A stretch of 64,000 nucleotides of DNA from Colias croceus (taxonomy: Eukaryota; Arthropoda; Insecta; Lepidoptera; Pieridae), in the NCBI RefSeq assembly GCF_905220415.1, contig NC_059556.1, positions 1,438,501 to 1,502,500 on the forward strand, in the 5' to 3' direction. Under the pieces are notes generated by a model, which saw only the letters and a list, made by a program, of their open reading frames with translations, searched no databases and had not been told where the DNA came from. Every line of letters starts with the position of its first letter. Position 1 is the first letter of the stretch. This document shows positions 61,664-64,000 of this stretch, one piece after another. The position numbers and the translations under genes are program-made.

Positions 61664-62897
61664 TAGATAGGGAGGCGAAGAGGGGAATTTTCTGCAATAC
61701 TCGAGCGTGGCAGTTTAAGATATGAGAGATACCTTAGACCTAATAGAACAACCTTATTAACTATTTAGCTCTTTAAGTAGTGACGCGCGCCCAGGATAGA
61801 CGATCAGATTAGTAAAAAAAAATCGATAGTCTGAAATACTCGAGCGCGTCAGATTAAGATATTGGGGGTTGATTTTAGTGTTTTAAGACTAAATTTAACT
61901 AATCTGACCATAAGTCCTTGACGCCGCCGAGTTATAGGGTCGCGAACTTGTAAAAAAAAAACGTTAATCCGGCATTCTCGAGCGCGATTGTTTTTATTTT
62001 TATTTTGAAGAATATAATCTAAAACTTACTAAAAATACAAAATCTGCCGATTTCCGCATGACCGGAAGTCTGGAGGAGCCATTTCATCTTCCGAAAAACG
62101 CGTTGCAGCATATAAGTCGCGAACTTTACTTTTTCCAAAAAAAAAAGTTTAAATAAACAAAAAAGGTAATTTTATTTTACAAAAAAAGGTCTCTTTTCAT
62201 TTTTGTCCAAAGTTAAAACTTTTTTTACTTGAAGCATCGTAAAAAGTCAAACTCCCGGTTTTTTGTGTATATCTCGAAAACTGAGGGAGTTAAGAAAAAT
62301 TGATATGAAATAACGATGATTAAAAAAAAGAAACCCACAAACCTTTTTCGGTCAGATTAAGAGAACCCACCAACATTTTTGTCAGATTAAGAAAATATGC
62401 TTTCAGGATACCGAGATAAACCTCCCCTATGAAAATCTGACGCGCTCGAGTATTTCAAAAGGACTCTTTTTTTCTGCATTTTCAAAAATTCATCATAACT
62501 TATCGTCATGTCGTAATCGTCAGTTTTTTTAAGGGGAGCTTCCTTGGGGCCTACTTAACACCCCTTCCGAAAATCTGACGCGCTCGAGTAAATTTTTTTT
62601 TTTTGTGCATTTTTGACGAATTTTTATGCCTAGCCCCACCACGCAAACCGGCAGATTAGTATACCGTTGTTATCAGAGGGACTTGGGGCATACGTAGTAT
62701 GAATATCTGACGCGCTCGAGAATGCCCAAGTAACTGTTTTTTTTTACATTTTTGAAAATCCGTACACGCTAAACCCACCGCTAAAATGGTTTTTACCATA
62801 GAAGCTTTTCTTTTCGAAATTATTTTCTCTTTCGATTTTGATAAGTCTCGACGACGCCGTTGAATTACGTCATTTAGCTACCTCGCCTCCCTATCTA
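61664..62897. mobile_element. 1.2-kb TIR element with mirrored CTCGAG iterons
   Basis: TAGATAGGGAGGCGA at the left and its inverse at the right are flanked by TAT on both sides (61661-61663, 62898-62900). Six copies of ATACTCGAGCGCGTCAGATT (or variants) are centred on CTCGAG at 61700, 61839, 61977, 62445, 62583 and 62715. The first three point one way and the last three the opposite way, spaced about 138 bp. No reading frame over 60 codons was found. I do not recognise the superfamily. Confidence 0.75.
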
Positions 62898-64000
62898 TAT
62901 AAGATAATATTTATTTCCTAAATTTAGTAATCAAATACCTACTTACTTAGAAGGTATGCCTTAAGAAAATAAATATGTTAAACCTTCACTAAGACGTATT
63001 AAATATCGCATTATATGTCTGTTTATCTCAAGGCTCAACTACCAACAATTCAAAGGGTATTTTCATATTTAATAAGACGCAGTTGTTCTAGAAATTACTT
63101 TCAAAGTTCACAAAGAGCTCTATTATATCAGTACAGTTAAACATTTCAATGTAATTTAGTTGGCAAAAGATGGAAATGCAGTAAGCACTATGAACCAAGA
63201 GTCCTCATAGATCTAGGTTCTTCAAATAACTAGTTTCAGTGCAATCTAAATGCTATGTATTTTTCAAATTGGCTCAATCACAAACTTGCCGCAGTTGAAA
63301 ATCGTTTGGGAATATACAAAGAGGGCCTACTGAATGATAACCTCATTGGAACTTAAAACGAACTATATTTCATTACTCGAGGGTCCAAAATCGCTTGGCA
63401 CACAATTTGGTATAAACAGTGCATGCGATAATGGTATTTGGATGAAAAGGAATAAGGGCGGGTTTCGTATTTGGTGGTGTGGGATGCAGTTGATCGGTAG
63501 CGCGTTGCCGCTCCAATACTTCAGTTTGAAAGAGTGATGTAATGTCCCCTGGAAGTGTTTTGAAACAAAAGTATTGCATATTGGAATATTTATTTGAAGT
63601 ACCAATGTTGGACCGATTGATGTAATGGTTATCGGCTTTGGCTGTTTTCTAGGAAAACAAACTTCTATTTTAGTAAGAGAACAAAATTATCGTATCACAA
63701 AAAGAATATTGTGCGAGGAAAGATCTACTCCTTTAAGCATGTAAAAAGTTTTTTTCTGGGTAATCACAAGTGTTTGATTAGAAATCCATAGTAGATAATT
63801 AATAACAATAATAAAAATGTATTAGAAATTGTCAAACGGCAAGCATACGCTCTACATTAATAATTAATTAATATTATTTTCACTTAAAATTCGTTCAGTA
63901 AGAACTGTATACCATCCTAAATATCATCACATAATATTTATTTCTACTTAATTAATCACGTCCAGTAACCTAATTCCGTGTACCCGGAAGCCCGGCGGCG
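62898..64000. other. Intergenic DNA to window end
   Basis: AT-rich; overlapping short frames at 63334-63605 on both strands have no recognisable motif. No repeat termini seen. Confidence 0.4.

Noticed and set aside
1..64000. LTR retrotransposon or endogenous retrovirus
   Set aside because: No paired long direct repeats, no protease, integrase or RNase H motif of that type was seen.

Overview
The window looks like gene-poor nuclear DNA of a butterfly or moth. It is AT-rich and carries a dense layer of lepidopteran-type repeats: short Helitron-like elements ending in CTAG after a GCGGGCGAAGCCGC hairpin, tRNA-headed SINEs with a (GAT)n tail, RTE and Jockey/CR1-type LINEs, MITEs and satellites. 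I found no convincing host gene, no cellular rRNA or tRNA gene, no LTR retrotransposon and no CRISPR array. The only long intact reading frames belong to one RTE-type retrotransposon at 17355-21504. The window is therefore intergenic DNA or part of a very large intron.

Layout. 0-10 kb: scattered Helitrons, a broken Jockey/CR1-type LINE (about 3155-5117) and a three-level nest of Helitron, Helitron and TIR element (6005-6814). 10-15 kb: a Helitron-like terminus, a perfect 174-bp-arm palindrome (11012-11452), and a composite satellite block with about 190-, 115- and 262-bp monomers (11897-14877). 15-22 kb: mostly unique DNA, then the intact RTE inserted in the 5' terminus of a Helitron. 22-33 kb: a TIR element with an internal tandem duplication, SINEs, MITEs, LINE tails and Helitrons. 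33.7-36.5 kb: a 2.8-kb decayed TIR transposon with a 4-bp target duplication, into which a 739-bp hAT relic inserted (8-bp duplication AATCTCAG). 39.2-40.8 kb: a 1.6-kb TIR element studded with a GGTCGGTAAT-like motif. 44-50 kb: Helitron-rich, including one Helitron inside another that exposes an exact A|T insertion site. 50-60 kb: two full SINE copies with perfect target duplications and a 5'-truncated copy of the same LINE as at 3 kb. 61.7-62.9 kb: a 1.2-kb TIR element with six CTCGAG-centred iterons in mirror symmetry.

How the parts relate. The RTE (ORF1 plus endonuclease/RT ORF2) is the only candidate autonomous machinery. The SINEs and Helitrons here encode nothing and would depend on proteins made elsewhere. 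Nesting gives a relative chronology. Superfamily names rest on recognised motifs, termini and target duplications read by eye; no database search was possible.
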